NCBI GenBank assembly: GCA_902598015.1
Contig: CACJZT010000002.1
Span: 62,001-126,000 of the forward strand
Reading direction: 5' to 3'
Length of the DNA: 64,000 bases
Source: an uncultured Pelagibacteraceae bacterium
GTDB lineage: Bacteria > Pseudomonadota > Alphaproteobacteria > Pelagibacterales > Pelagibacteraceae
Position 1 is the first letter of the stretch. Each line of letters starts with the position of its first letter. A program made the position numbers and the translations under genes. Below, piece after piece: positions 24,236-34,589 of the stretch. Under the pieces are notes generated by a model that was not told the DNA's origin, ran no database searches, and was given only the letters and a program-made list of their open reading frames with translations.

Positions 24236-25072
24236 TTATTTAAAAAGATTTTTGAATTTCTTTAAAAGAGTATTTTTTTTATTATTACTAGCAATTTTTC
24301 TTTTTTCATAATCCTTATTTAATAATTTGTAACTAGCTTCATACCATCTACTTGATTGATAATTATAACCTAAAAGCAAAGCATATTTTTCTGCTTCGTT
24401 TACTAGTCCCATTTTGTAATGTAATTCTACTAATCTATGCAAAGCTTCTTCAATAAATATTGTTTCATCATAATCATTTACAACAATTTTTAATCTATTT
24501 ATTGCTGGTATCCATTTTTCTCTTTGAATGTAATATCTTGCTAAATACATTTCCTTAGACGCTATAATCTCTTCAATTAATCCAAGTTTATATTTAGAAT
24601 CAGATGCATAATCTGTATCTGGATAATTTTTTATTAAAATTTTGAAATACTTTTTTGATTGCAGTAACTCATTTAAATCTTTTTTTTCATCAACAATTTG
24701 ATCATAGTGACATAAAGCTAATAAATAATAAGCGTAATCTGTTTGAGGATGGTTTTTATAATTAATTAAAAACCTTTCTAGGTTTGTTATAGCATCGTTG
24801 TAGTATCCTTGAGTAAAATATCCATATGCAGCCATTAATAAAGCTCTTGGAGCCCACACTGATTGAGGAAATAACATTTCGGCTTCACTAAATTTCTTTC
24901 CTGCATAAATAACATCACCTTTTTCAAATTCATTCATCGCCTGATTGTAAACTTCTATCATTTGAGTTTCTAAGTTTTTTTCTTTTAAGACAGTAACCTT
25001 TTCTTCTTTTTTTGAACAAGCAGTGAAAAAAAATAAAAATATAATTAAAATATAACTGAAATGAGATTTCAT
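24236..25072 (-). CDS. bamD: BamD outer membrane assembly lipoprotein
   Basis: Lipobox FTACSKK and TPR repeats (WAPRALLMAAYGYFTQGYYNDAI). Confidence 0.88.
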   Translation of the reverse strand: MKSHFSYILIIFLFFFTACSKKEEKVTVLKEKNLETQMIEVYNQAMNEFEKGDVIYAGKKFSEAEMLFPQSVWAPRALLMAAYGYFTQGYYNDAITNLERFLINYKNHPQTDYAYYLLALCHYDQIVDEKKDLNELLQSKKYFKILIKNYPDTDYASDSKYKLGLIEEIIASKEMYLARYYIQREKWIPAINRLKIVVNDYDETIFIEEALHRLVELHYKMGLVNEAEKYALLLGYNYQSSRWYEASYKLLNKDYEKRKIASNNKKNTLLKKFKNLFK

Positions 25073-25110
25073 CAGAATCTTTTACCAGATTAATTAAAAA
25101 TTTCTAACTT

Positions 25111-26031
25111 TTATGCAATTGATTTTAGAACTCTATAATTTGCAAAAGTATGAGGTAGTTGTTTTCCTTTAATTTCTATTAATGAATAATTGCTTTTATC
25201 GCTAAAAACTTTTTTTAACAATTGATTTGTTAGTTTATGTCCCCCTTGAGAACATTTTAAATTTCCAATGATTTTATAACCTGATAAAAATAAATCTCCC
25301 ATGCAATCTAATATTTTGTGATTTACAAATTCTAATTTATTTCTTAACCCTTCATCATTTACAATTCCATTTTCTTTTATAACAATAGCATTTTGTAAAC
25401 TTCCACCTTTGCCTAAATCTAATTTTTTTAATTTTTCAATATCTTCATACAAACAAAATGTTCTTGAATTAAAAACATCTTTTAGATTTGTTTCTAGAAC
25501 ATTTATTTTATTTTTTTGTGTGCCTATAAAACTATTTTTGTATATTATCTCAAATTCTATATCACATGTTACATTAGATTTTTCTAAGATAGCGTATTTT
25601 TCACCTTCTCTAATTTCTATTGATGAATTAATTTTTATAATTTTAATTGGTTCATCACTTACTTTAAGTCCGGCGTTTAATATGCTATCAACATACTGTT
25701 TTGCTGAACCATCAAGTATTGGGACTTCCTCATTATCTAATTCTACAATGGCATTATCGATACCTATTCCATAAAAAGCACCCATTAAGTGCTCTATTGT
25801 TGAAACTTTTACACCATAATTATTCGAAATAGTCGTACACAATGTTGTGTCTGAAACATTTAAGTAATTGGGATATATAAAATTATTTTTTTTTAAATCA
25901 ATTCTTTTGAAAATAATTCCAGTATTAACCGAAGCTGGCTTAATTTTTAAGTTTACTGTTTTTCCTGAATGGACTCCTATGCCCTTAAATGATAATTCTT
26001 TAGATACAGTTTTTTGAGTTAAAATAGACAC
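25111..26031 (-). CDS. lpxC: UDP-3-O-acyl-N-acetylglucosamine deacetylase
   Basis: GIGVHSGK, VSTIEHLMGAFYGIGIDN, LEFVNHKILDCMGDL zinc-site motifs. Confidence 0.95.
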   Translation of the reverse strand: MSILTQKTVSKELSFKGIGVHSGKTVNLKIKPASVNTGIIFKRIDLKKNNFIYPNYLNVSDTTLCTTISNNYGVKVSTIEHLMGAFYGIGIDNAIVELDNEEVPILDGSAKQYVDSILNAGLKVSDEPIKIIKINSSIEIREGEKYAILEKSNVTCDIEFEIIYKNSFIGTQKNKINVLETNLKDVFNSRTFCLYEDIEKLKKLDLGKGGSLQNAIVIKENGIVNDEGLRNKLEFVNHKILDCMGDLFLSGYKIIGNLKCSQGGHKLTNQLLKKVFSDKSNYSLIEIKGKQLPHTFANYRVLKSIA

Positions 26032-26093
26032 ATTCGAACTATATTAAAGGTTATGCCATTTAAATATTCAATAAATGTTACAAGAAAATACAA

Positions 26094-27251
26094 TTATTCA
26101 CTGAAAAAATGAAAAAATTTCTCAAATAAACCAAGTTTTTTATTAATAGTTTTGCTTAATTTGTAATTATTTAAATGGAAACTTAATCCTGAATAACAAA
26201 TATCTTTATCTGTTTCTGAGTAAAAATTTAAAGATTTAAACTCAAATTTGTCATTGAGATGAAATGAATTATTATCAAACAAATTTGAACCATCTCCTAT
26301 TAAAAATAGCATAGTTTCACTTAACCTAATATTATATTTCGATATATTTGACTTCTTAAACGTCAAGTCAAGAATTTCTTGAATTCTATATAATATTACT
26401 TTTTTTAAAATATCTATTGATATATTTTTTTTTAGTACGTCTCTTATAGAATTTGAATAATTATTATTATCATATTTATAAGAAAATTCAGTTTCAGATT
26501 TATTAAATAATTTTTTAATTTTTTCTGCTTCATCAAAACTGATTTTAAAAACTTTAGAAATATCATTAGTCACATGATTTCCTCCAATTGGAATAGATTG
26601 AATTAATTTAATCATATTCTTTTCATAAACTATCAAAGTAGATCTAGAATAACCTATTTCTAAAAAAGAAATTTTATCTTCAACTACCTTTCTCATATAA
26701 TTTACAGCTTTGACATAGCTCGTACAGAATATATTTGCAATTTTTATATTATTTTTATTAAACTCTTTACTTAAATTATCTATTAGTTTTTTAGGTAAGC
26801 AAATTAATTTAAAATCTATAATTAAATTATTTACATTCTTAATATTATTAGGAATTTCATTATATTCTTTTCCATCTATTTTACATTTACTAATTATTCT
26901 ATGAATTATTTTAAAATCGATATAATTTAAATTTATTATTTGATCTAGTTCCATCAATGTCAGGTCATACAATTTTTTTGTATTTGTATTTGTATCAATT
27001 TTTTTTTTGAGTGAAATATCTATAGAAAATATTTTTGAAGAGTCTAAAAGTAAAATTACTTCCTCAATATGATTTGAAATTTTTCTCTCACCATTTTTAA
27101 TTATTTTTTTTATATTTTCAAAATGTTCTTTATAATTATCTGTTACTAATATAGATTGAGAATATTCCTCATCTAGCTTTGAATTAAATACTGAAAATCT
27201 AACTTTTGATGATCCAAAATCTATAATGCTATAAAATTTATTATTAGTCAC
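26094..27251 (-). CDS. ftsA: cell division protein FtsA
   Basis: Actin-like fold motifs (SIIDFGSSKVRF, FLEIGYSRSTLIVYE, IPIGGNHVTNDIS); between ftsQ and lpxC. Confidence 0.88.
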   Translation of the reverse strand: MTNNKFYSIIDFGSSKVRFSVFNSKLDEEYSQSILVTDNYKEHFENIKKIIKNGERKISNHIEEVILLLDSSKIFSIDISLKKKIDTNTNTKKLYDLTLMELDQIINLNYIDFKIIHRIISKCKIDGKEYNEIPNNIKNVNNLIIDFKLICLPKKLIDNLSKEFNKNNIKIANIFCTSYVKAVNYMRKVVEDKISFLEIGYSRSTLIVYEKNMIKLIQSIPIGGNHVTNDISKVFKISFDEAEKIKKLFNKSETEFSYKYDNNNYSNSIRDVLKKNISIDILKKVILYRIQEILDLTFKKSNISKYNIRLSETMLFLIGDGSNLFDNNSFHLNDKFEFKSLNFYSETDKDICYSGLSFHLNNYKLSKTINKKLGLFEKFFHFFSE

Positions 27252-27936
27252 TTTTTAAAATTACTCTATTAGGTATTCTCAGATCAATTATCATATTAGG
27301 TCTTATTTTATCTAGTTTTTGAAGTTTGTTATATAATTGAAAAGAATTTGTAATATTATCACTTGGAAGTTTAAGTAGTATATTGTTATTAAAGTATATG
27401 TCCCATCTTTTAGTTTTATGAGAATAAAATCTCAATATATTTTTATGATTAATTTTTTGTAGCAGGATTATTTTCTTCAGATATAAAAAGTCTTCAACTT
27501 CAAATTTACCAAATATTGTTGGCAAATTAATTATATTTGCTATTTCTTTTGAGTTTATTAATTTTCCATTCTGACCAATAAAATATTTACTTTTTTCAGA
27601 ATATGTTTTTGCAATCAATTCAGTTTTTTTTGCGTTTACAATAATGCTTGATGGAAATTTTTTTTTTACTTCAAAAGTTTCTAGATAATTTAAATTTTCT
27701 AATATTGATGAAACATTATCTTTATTTATAAAAAAAATATTTTGTGATAATAAAAAATTGAGTTTCAAAAGAATTCTGTCATTTATATCTTTATGTTTTG
27801 TATTTACAATAATTGAATTTATAGAAAAATTATCTTTTAATTTTTTAGTAAAGTTTAAATTTAAAATTGAAGTTATTAATAAAAATGTAAATAAGTAAAA
27901 ATATATTTTTTTTTTATTTATTAATTGAAGCATCAC
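27244..27936 (-). CDS. ftsQ: cell division protein FtsQ
   Basis: Single TM plus POTRA-like region (LNYLETFEVKKKFPSSIIVNAKKTELIA); dcw position. Confidence 0.85.
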   Translation of the reverse strand: MMLQLINKKKIYFYLFTFLLITSILNLNFTKKLKDNFSINSIIVNTKHKDINDRILLKLNFLLSQNIFFINKDNVSSILENLNYLETFEVKKKFPSSIIVNAKKTELIAKTYSEKSKYFIGQNGKLINSKEIANIINLPTIFGKFEVEDFLYLKKIILLQKINHKNILRFYSHKTKRWDIYFNNNILLKLPSDNITNSFQLYNKLQKLDKIRPNMIIDLRIPNRVILKSD

Positions 27937-28834
27937 TTAAAATTTTTTTTATCAAATTGTTGAAAGTAATATTTTTATATCGTGCAATTTCTGGAACAAG
28001 TGATAATGAAGTCATTCCAGGTTGAGTATTTGTTTCAAGTAGATAAAATTTATTTTTGTAAAATCTAAAATCTGATCTTGAAACACCCCTACAATTTAAT
28101 AATTTGTGAGCCTTTAACGCTATGTTGCTAACATTAGTCAGTTGTTTTTTTGTAATATCTACTGGTATTATATGTTGTGTTTTAGCTTTTGGATTATATT
28201 TCGCCTGAAAATCATAAAACTTTCTTTTTGGTTTTAATTCTATTGCCCCTAAGATTTTCTCTGATAAAATAGCAACTTGTATTTCTCTTCCTGGAATGTA
28301 CTTTTCAATTAGTATCTCTCCATATTCTCTAAGTTTTTTTATATTTGAAAAGATATTTTTTTTAGAACAAATAAAAACGTTAACGCTTGAACCTTCATTT
28401 ATAGGCTTAACTACAACCGGAAAACCAAAATTCGAATTTAATAATTTTAAAAAACTTTTTTGGTTTATTTTTTTCTTAAATGAAAACTTTTTATATTTTG
28501 GAGTAAGAATTTTATTTTTTATAAATATTTTCTTTGACAGATCTTTGTCCATTGCTAAAGAAGAAGATAAAACGCCAGAATGAGTATAATTTACTTTCTC
28601 TGTTTCCAATATTGATTGAATATATCCGTCTTCTCCATATCTTCCATGTAATAAATTCAAAACTACATCCGGTTTGAATTTTCTTAAATGTTTTATAAAT
28701 TCGCCATTAGGTTCTTGTATTTTAATATTATAATTAGTATTTTTTTTTAACTCTTTATGAACACTTTTTGCAGTTTTTAAACTAATTTCTCTTTCTTTTG
28801 AGTAGCCTCCAGCTAATATAAATATTTTTTTCAC
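27914..28834 (-). CDS. ddl: D-alanine--D-alanine ligase
   Basis: LAGGYSKEREISL, LLHGRYGEDG, VKPINEGSSVNV, LLETNTQPGMT. Confidence 0.95.
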   Translation of the reverse strand: MKKIFILAGGYSKEREISLKTAKSVHKELKKNTNYNIKIQEPNGEFIKHLRKFKPDVVLNLLHGRYGEDGYIQSILETEKVNYTHSGVLSSSLAMDKDLSKKIFIKNKILTPKYKKFSFKKKINQKSFLKLLNSNFGFPVVVKPINEGSSVNVFICSKKNIFSNIKKLREYGEILIEKYIPGREIQVAILSEKILGAIELKPKRKFYDFQAKYNPKAKTQHIIPVDITKKQLTNVSNIALKAHKLLNCRGVSRSDFRFYKNKFYLLETNTQPGMTSLSLVPEIARYKNITFNNLIKKILSDASINK

Positions 28835-29742
28835 TAATCTATTATCTTTATTTCCAAATTAATATTTACTCCAGTTTTTTCTTTTACATTTTTTTTTACA
28901 AAATTGATTAATGAATTCATTTCATTAAAAGATGCATTATTTTTATTAACAAAAAAATTAAAATGTTTCTTTGATATACATGCATCTCCAAAATTTATAT
29001 TTTCTGGAACTGATTCTTTTATTAGTTCCCAAGCTTTTTTTGTTGTTTGATCGATTGGGTTTTTAAAAGTACTGCCCCCAGTCTTAATTTTTGAGGGTTG
29101 AGAATTATTTTTTTTTATCGCCAATTCTTCCATCAAATTTTTTATTTTATTTTTATTTAATAAATCACCTTTAAAAGTAGCACTTAAAAAAATTAAATTT
29201 TCGTTTAATTCTATTTTTCTATATTGAAATTTAATTTTGTTAGATGGGATAACTTTTATATTTCCCTTTGTATCAATACATTGCAGAGAGATTAATTTAT
29301 CTTTAAATTCTGTCCCAAAACATCCAGAATTCATTTGAAGACCCCCTCCAATTGAACCAGGAATACAATACATAAATTCAAAACCACTTATTCCATTCTC
29401 TAGTGCAAATTTTGAAAGTTTTTTTTGTGAGCAAGCTGAGCCTGCTATTATTGTGTCTGGTTTTAATTTTGATAATGTACTAAAGTTGTTGCTAAGTTTG
29501 ATTACTACTCCTTCATAAGTATTATCTTTAAATAATACATTTGAACCCATTCCTAATATAAACATTTTTCCTCTATTATTATACAATTTTAGGAATTCCT
29601 TTAATTCTATAAGATTTTTTGGTTTAAAAAAGATTTTTGATTTACCCCCTATATTAAACCAATTAAGTTTTTTGATATCAGTATTAAAAAACAAATCTGC
29701 ATTATATTTATTTTTAAAATCTTCAATATCTTTTAATTCCAT
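28834..29742 (-). CDS. murB: UDP-N-acetylenolpyruvoylglucosamine reductase
   Basis: NIGGKSK, GMGSNVL, GIPGSIGGGLQMNSGCFG-like block, GGSTFKNP. Confidence 0.95.
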   Translation of the reverse strand: MELKDIEDFKNKYNADLFFNTDIKKLNWFNIGGKSKIFFKPKNLIELKEFLKLYNNRGKMFILGMGSNVLFKDNTYEGVVIKLSNNFSTLSKLKPDTIIAGSACSQKKLSKFALENGISGFEFMYCIPGSIGGGLQMNSGCFGTEFKDKLISLQCIDTKGNIKVIPSNKIKFQYRKIELNENLIFLSATFKGDLLNKNKIKNLMEELAIKKNNSQPSKIKTGGSTFKNPIDQTTKKAWELIKESVPENINFGDACISKKHFNFFVNKNNASFNEMNSLINFVKKNVKEKTGVNINLEIKIID

Positions 29743-29743
29743 A

Positions 29744-31126
29744 TCAATTAAGATTTCTTACCCAATTTGTTATAGATCCAGCACCCATAGCAATAAAAAT
29801 TTTATTTCCGAATGCAATGTTTTTAATAATTTTTTTTAAATCTATTTCATTTTTAAGCATTATCAGATTAACTTTAGAATTTTTTGCAATTAATTTTGCA
29901 AATGAAGTGTATGAGAATCCTAATTTTATGGTTTCACTAGCTTTATAAATTGGACAAAGTAAAACTGTGTTTGCATTTTTAAAGCATTTAGAAAATTCAA
30001 TTTTTAAATTTTTTACTCTTGAAATTCTATGCGGTTGAAAAATACAAACTATTTCTTCTTTATTATATACTTTACTGACACCATCTAACACTGATGAAAT
30101 TTCAGTTGGATGATGAGCGTAGTCATCGAAAAATGGCACTTTATTAATTTCAAATAAGAAATTAAATCTTCTCTGGACTCCATTAAAGTTTTTGAGACCT
30201 AATTTAATTATTTTATCAGATACACCAATTGAAAAAGCTACTGCCAATGCAGATGTTGCATTTTTTATATTATGCAAACCTAACAAAGGTATTGAAATAT
30301 TTTTTATAATTTTTGTTTTGCCCGGTATTTTTATTTTAATATTAAATTTTGAATAATTTTTATTCTGAATTATATTAAAAATATGAAAATTTGATTTCTC
30401 ATTTAAACCAAATGTATAGTAATTGTTATTTTTAATTTTTGGTAAAATATATTTTACATTTTTGTCATCTAAACACAGAAATGCCTTTCCGAAAGAAGGT
30501 GTTTTATCAATAAATTCTATGAATTTTTTTTTTAAATTTTTCATTGTTCTGTAATAATCCAAGTGTTCATTGTCAATGTTGGTTATTATTGAATAATTAA
30601 AAGGTATTTGAAGAAAACTTCCATCAGACTCATCTGATTCAACTAAACTCCAGTCACTTTTTCCTAATTTTGCCGAACTCCCTATTGAATTCAAAACACC
30701 TCCGTTAATTATTGTCGGATCTAATTTTGCGTAGTTCATAATGTTTGACAAAATTGATGTAGTTGTTGTTTTGCCGTGTGATCCTGTCACAACAATATTT
30801 TTCATTAAAGAAACTATATGACCTAACAATTCTCCTCTTTTATATATCGGTAAGTTTAATTTTTTAGCATGCCTATATTCTGGATTTGATTTTTTTATAG
30901 CTGATGAAACTACTAATACGGTACAATTTTTTATATTTTGCTTATTATGATTTAAATAAATTGGAATTTTTCTTTTTCTTAGTAAATTTAGGTTTTTATT
31001 ATCTGATTTGTCACTTCCTTGTATTTTAAAGCCTAAACTATCCATTATTAATGCTAAGCCACTCATACCAATACCACCAATTCCAACAAAATGAATTAGT
31101 TCAGTTTTTCCAATATTAATTTTCAT
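29744..31126 (-). CDS. murC: UDP-N-acetylmuramate--L-alanine ligase
   Basis: HFVGIGGIGMSGLA, VTGSHGKTTTTSI, DDYAHHPTEI. Confidence 0.96.
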   Translation of the reverse strand: MKINIGKTELIHFVGIGGIGMSGLALIMDSLGFKIQGSDKSDNKNLNLLRKRKIPIYLNHNKQNIKNCTVLVVSSAIKKSNPEYRHAKKLNLPIYKRGELLGHIVSLMKNIVVTGSHGKTTTTSILSNIMNYAKLDPTIINGGVLNSIGSSAKLGKSDWSLVESDESDGSFLQIPFNYSIITNIDNEHLDYYRTMKNLKKKFIEFIDKTPSFGKAFLCLDDKNVKYILPKIKNNNYYTFGLNEKSNFHIFNIIQNKNYSKFNIKIKIPGKTKIIKNISIPLLGLHNIKNATSALAVAFSIGVSDKIIKLGLKNFNGVQRRFNFLFEINKVPFFDDYAHHPTEISSVLDGVSKVYNKEEIVCIFQPHRISRVKNLKIEFSKCFKNANTVLLCPIYKASETIKLGFSYTSFAKLIAKNSKVNLIMLKNEIDLKKIIKNIAFGNKIFIAMGAGSITNWVRNLN

Positions 31127-32192
31127 CTATAATTTCTATAATCTTATTGTTTATATTATTCCAAGTATTTTTTTTAGTAATTTCCTCAAGATTTTTAAAT
31201 TTTTCGTTGTAATTTTTATAATCGTTAAATATTTCAAATATAATATTTGAAAATTTTTTAAATTCGAATTCCTTTTGTTTTATTAACCAACAACAATTTT
31301 TTTTATAGTAAAATTCTGAATTATAGAATTGGTGATTATCTCTTGCAGATGGGAGAGGTATTGAAATAAATGGTATGTTTAGGAATGAAAGTTCACTCAA
31401 TGTACTTGCGCCTCCTCTGGTAATTGCTAGATCTATACCTTTGTAGAGTTCATTACTATCATTGGTAAATTCAATAAATTTATATTTTATATTTAATTTG
31501 TCATATTTATTTTTTATTAAAGATAAATTATTAATATTTGATATTTGTTGTATAACTTCGAGATTTCGTTTTTTTGAAATTTCAATAATTAATTCAGTAA
31601 TATTTTCGTCAAAAAACGATGCACCCTGACTACCACCAATGATAAGAATTTTTTTTATTTCCTTTTTTAAATTAATTAAATTTTTTTCTAAGTTATATAT
31701 TTCTTTTTTTAAAATAGGTTTGACTATAACTTTTTTAGAATTGTATTTTATTGGAAAGTTTCTTAAATTTTCATCGTAACAAATTATTTTTGTTGAAAAT
31801 TTCAAAGCAAAACGGTTAGATCTACCTAAAACACTATTAGGCTCAAACAAGAAAACTTTTTTTTGTAATATAAATGCAGCTAAGCAAAACGGAAATGTCA
31901 TGTACCCACCAGTGCTAATCACAATATTTGTCTTATTATTTTTTAAAAATTTAATAGATTGAAAAATGTTTAGAAAATATTTAAAAATATTAATTGGAAG
32001 TAAATAAGGTTTTAAAAATAAATTAGGTACATCTATTAATTCATATTTAAATTTTTCAGTATTTATATATTTACTTCCTCTCAAATCAGATACCATTTTT
32101 ACAGAAAATTTGTTTTTCAAATGTTCAAACAAAGAGATAGATGGTACTACGTGACCACCAGAACCACCTGTTACTATAAGTATATTTTTCAT
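31116..32192 (-). CDS. murG: UDP-N-acetylglucosamine transferase MurG
   Basis: TGGSGGHVVPSI, STGGYMTFP, IIGGSQGASFFDE, ITRGGASTLSEL. Confidence 0.96.
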   Translation of the reverse strand: MKNILIVTGGSGGHVVPSISLFEHLKNKFSVKMVSDLRGSKYINTEKFKYELIDVPNLFLKPYLLPINIFKYFLNIFQSIKFLKNNKTNIVISTGGYMTFPFCLAAFILQKKVFLFEPNSVLGRSNRFALKFSTKIICYDENLRNFPIKYNSKKVIVKPILKKEIYNLEKNLINLKKEIKKILIIGGSQGASFFDENITELIIEISKKRNLEVIQQISNINNLSLIKNKYDKLNIKYKFIEFTNDSNELYKGIDLAITRGGASTLSELSFLNIPFISIPLPSARDNHQFYNSEFYYKKNCCWLIKQKEFEFKKFSNIIFEIFNDYKNYNEKFKNLEEITKKNTWNNINNKIIEIIDEN

Positions 32193-32193
32193 A

Positions 32194-33303
32194 CTAATTT
32201 AATTTTCTCTTCGTCAAATTTAATATTATTCCGGTTAAAATTGATGTTCCAACTATTGAAGAACCACCATAACTAATAAATGGCATAGTCATGCCTGTAG
32301 TAGGAAGCATTCTTATATTTACACCAATATGAATAAAAGTTTGCAATAGTATTATTGAAATACTTCCAACTAATATAAGTTTAAAATTATTATTTTTTGT
32401 AAAATTTATTTTTTTTAAAACTCTATAAGATAATATTAAATAAAGTAATATTATACCTATTAAGATAATTACTCCAAATTCTTCTGCAATTACAGAAATT
32501 ATATAATCTGTATGTGCTTCTGGTATTCTTGAATTTAAAGTTCCTTCACCTATTCCTTTTCCAAAAAAACTTCCGCTGGATATTGCATCGCTTGCTTTAT
32601 CAGCCTGGTAATTATTACCGCTAGAATTATCTAAAAATGACATTAATCTTATTCTTATGTATTCAAACTTTGGCACCAAAAAGACTAAAAATAGAGTTAA
32701 TGAACCAACGGCTAATAATGAAATTGCGAAGAGTAATAAATTTATTCCTGAAACAAAAATAATGGCAAGCCAAACAGATATTATTAATAATGTTTGTCCT
32801 AAGTCTGGTTGAGATAGAAGTAAAATTATAATTGGCACTAAAATGACTGAACTCAAGAGATATTTTATATAAAGGTTTTTTTTTTCTAATGAAATTATTA
32901 GTGAAATAACAATAACAAAAAAAGGTTTTAAAGTTTCAATAGGTTGAAACCTAGGTAATGAGCCAATATCTAACCATCTCTTTGAACCTTTGACTTCCAC
33001 TCCTATTAAGGGAACTAAGAATAAACTTATAAATGTGACAACAAATAATACGACTGATAACCTAATTAAAATTTTTTGATCTAGTAGAGATAAAAATAAA
33101 ATTAAAAATATTCCTATTAAAACAAAAATTAAATGTTTTAAAAAAAAATAGTAAGAATTTGTGTTTAATTTATCTGATGCGATTATTGAAGTTGAAACTA
33201 AAGAAAAGAACAATCCTAGTGAAAATAATAGACTTATTATCAAAAAAATTGTTTTATCAATGTTTTTCCACCAATCATAAAATGTATCAAAATATTTATT
33301 CAT
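32194..33303 (-). CDS. ftsW: FtsW SEDS-family glycan polymerase
   Basis: GSKRWLDIGSLPRFQPIE, PEAHTDYIISVIAEEFG, LPTTGMTMPFISYGGSS. Confidence 0.96.
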   Translation of the reverse strand: MNKYFDTFYDWWKNIDKTIFLIISLLFSLGLFFSLVSTSIIASDKLNTNSYYFFLKHLIFVLIGIFLILFLSLLDQKILIRLSVVLFVVTFISLFLVPLIGVEVKGSKRWLDIGSLPRFQPIETLKPFFVIVISLIISLEKKNLYIKYLLSSVILVPIIILLLSQPDLGQTLLIISVWLAIIFVSGINLLLFAISLLAVGSLTLFLVFLVPKFEYIRIRLMSFLDNSSGNNYQADKASDAISSGSFFGKGIGEGTLNSRIPEAHTDYIISVIAEEFGVIILIGIILLYLILSYRVLKKINFTKNNNFKLILVGSISIILLQTFIHIGVNIRMLPTTGMTMPFISYGGSSIVGTSILTGIILNLTKRKLN

Positions 33304-34589
33304 TCAATTGGTAAATATCTTTTAATTAACATATTGAATTGTCTACCTCTTTCTTCAAAATTTTTGTATTGATCGAATGATGCAGCCGATGGGCTAAATA
33401 AAACTGTAACTTTTGTTTTTATATCCTTAAGGTTTGGAATTAATTTAAGAGTATTTCTCAGATCTTTTGATAGATTAACTTTAATTTTATTTTTAAATAG
33501 TTTGAGGAAAACTTGTCTATCTTTCCCATAAATATATGCTTCTAAATTTTTAAAATACTTTTTATTTAAATTAAATTTGTCACCCTTTTTAAATAATCCT
33601 CCCAAGATCCATATAATTTTTTCATTAGATTCTAAAAATGGAACAGTAGAGGATAAAGTTGTTGACTTAGAGTCGTTTATTATTTTTAAATATTTTGATC
33701 GATGGATCACTTCCTGTCTAAATTTCAAAGGTTTAAATTTATTAATAGTTTTTATTACAGTTTTTAAATTAAGTTTCATATGTTTTGATAGCTCAAATAA
33801 AAAATTTAAATTTTGAAAATTTGTTGAATTTTTTAAATTATCATTACTTAATTTATTTTTTAAATATGCATACTTATTTTTACTTAAATATATTATTTTG
33901 GATTTTATATTTTTAGTTCTTAATAAGTCTTTCAATAAATTAGTGTTTGTTATTATTGCTACATCATTTTCGTTTTGTCTTATTACACATTTTAATTTTG
34001 ATAATACATAATTTTTCATTGTATTATGCCTTTCTAAATGATCTGGGGAAATATTAATGATTATAGAAAATTTTGATTTGAAATATTTACTATAAGCCAG
34101 CTGATAAGAAGAAGCCTCAATAACAAAGATAGTATTTTTGGTAACTCTTTTTTCTTCTAAAATAGGATTTCCAATATTTCCAGTTAGCCTAGTATCATAA
34201 TGGTGTTTCTTTAAAATATCATAAAGCAACTTACTTGTAGTTGACTTTCCGTTCGTACCAGTAATCGTAATTGTTAAAACTTCAGGGTTAAATTTATAAA
34301 AAATATCAAAATCAGTAATAACTCTTTTTTGGTTCTTTTTTAAATAATTTGATAACTGGCATGTATTTATATTAATACCGGGACTTATAACTATATAATC
34401 AAAATTATTATTTAATAATTTTGATTTAGAAATAAAAAATTTTTTATATTTATTTTTAATTTTTTTCTTATCATCATCGAAAATAAAACACCTATTTTTC
34501 TTTTTTAAATATTTTAATGATGAAATTCCAGATTTTCCAAAACCATAAATTAAAAAATTTTTACTTGACGTTTCATTTTTTAATTTCAT
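33300..34589 (-). CDS. murD: UDP-N-acetylmuramoylalanine--D-glutamate ligase
   Basis: GFGKSGISSLKYL, ITGTNGKSTTSKLL, NISPDHLERH, LFSPSAASFDQYKNFEERG. Confidence 0.95.
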   Translation of the reverse strand: MKLKNETSSKNFLIYGFGKSGISSLKYLKKKNRCFIFDDDKKKIKNKYKKFFISKSKLLNNNFDYIVISPGININTCQLSNYLKKNQKRVITDFDIFYKFNPEVLTITITGTNGKSTTSKLLYDILKKHHYDTRLTGNIGNPILEEKRVTKNTIFVIEASSYQLAYSKYFKSKFSIIINISPDHLERHNTMKNYVLSKLKCVIRQNENDVAIITNTNLLKDLLRTKNIKSKIIYLSKNKYAYLKNKLSNDNLKNSTNFQNLNFLFELSKHMKLNLKTVIKTINKFKPLKFRQEVIHRSKYLKIINDSKSTTLSSTVPFLESNEKIIWILGGLFKKGDKFNLNKKYFKNLEAYIYGKDRQVFLKLFKNKIKVNLSKDLRNTLKLIPNLKDIKTKVTVLFSPSAASFDQYKNFEERGRQFNMLIKRYLPIE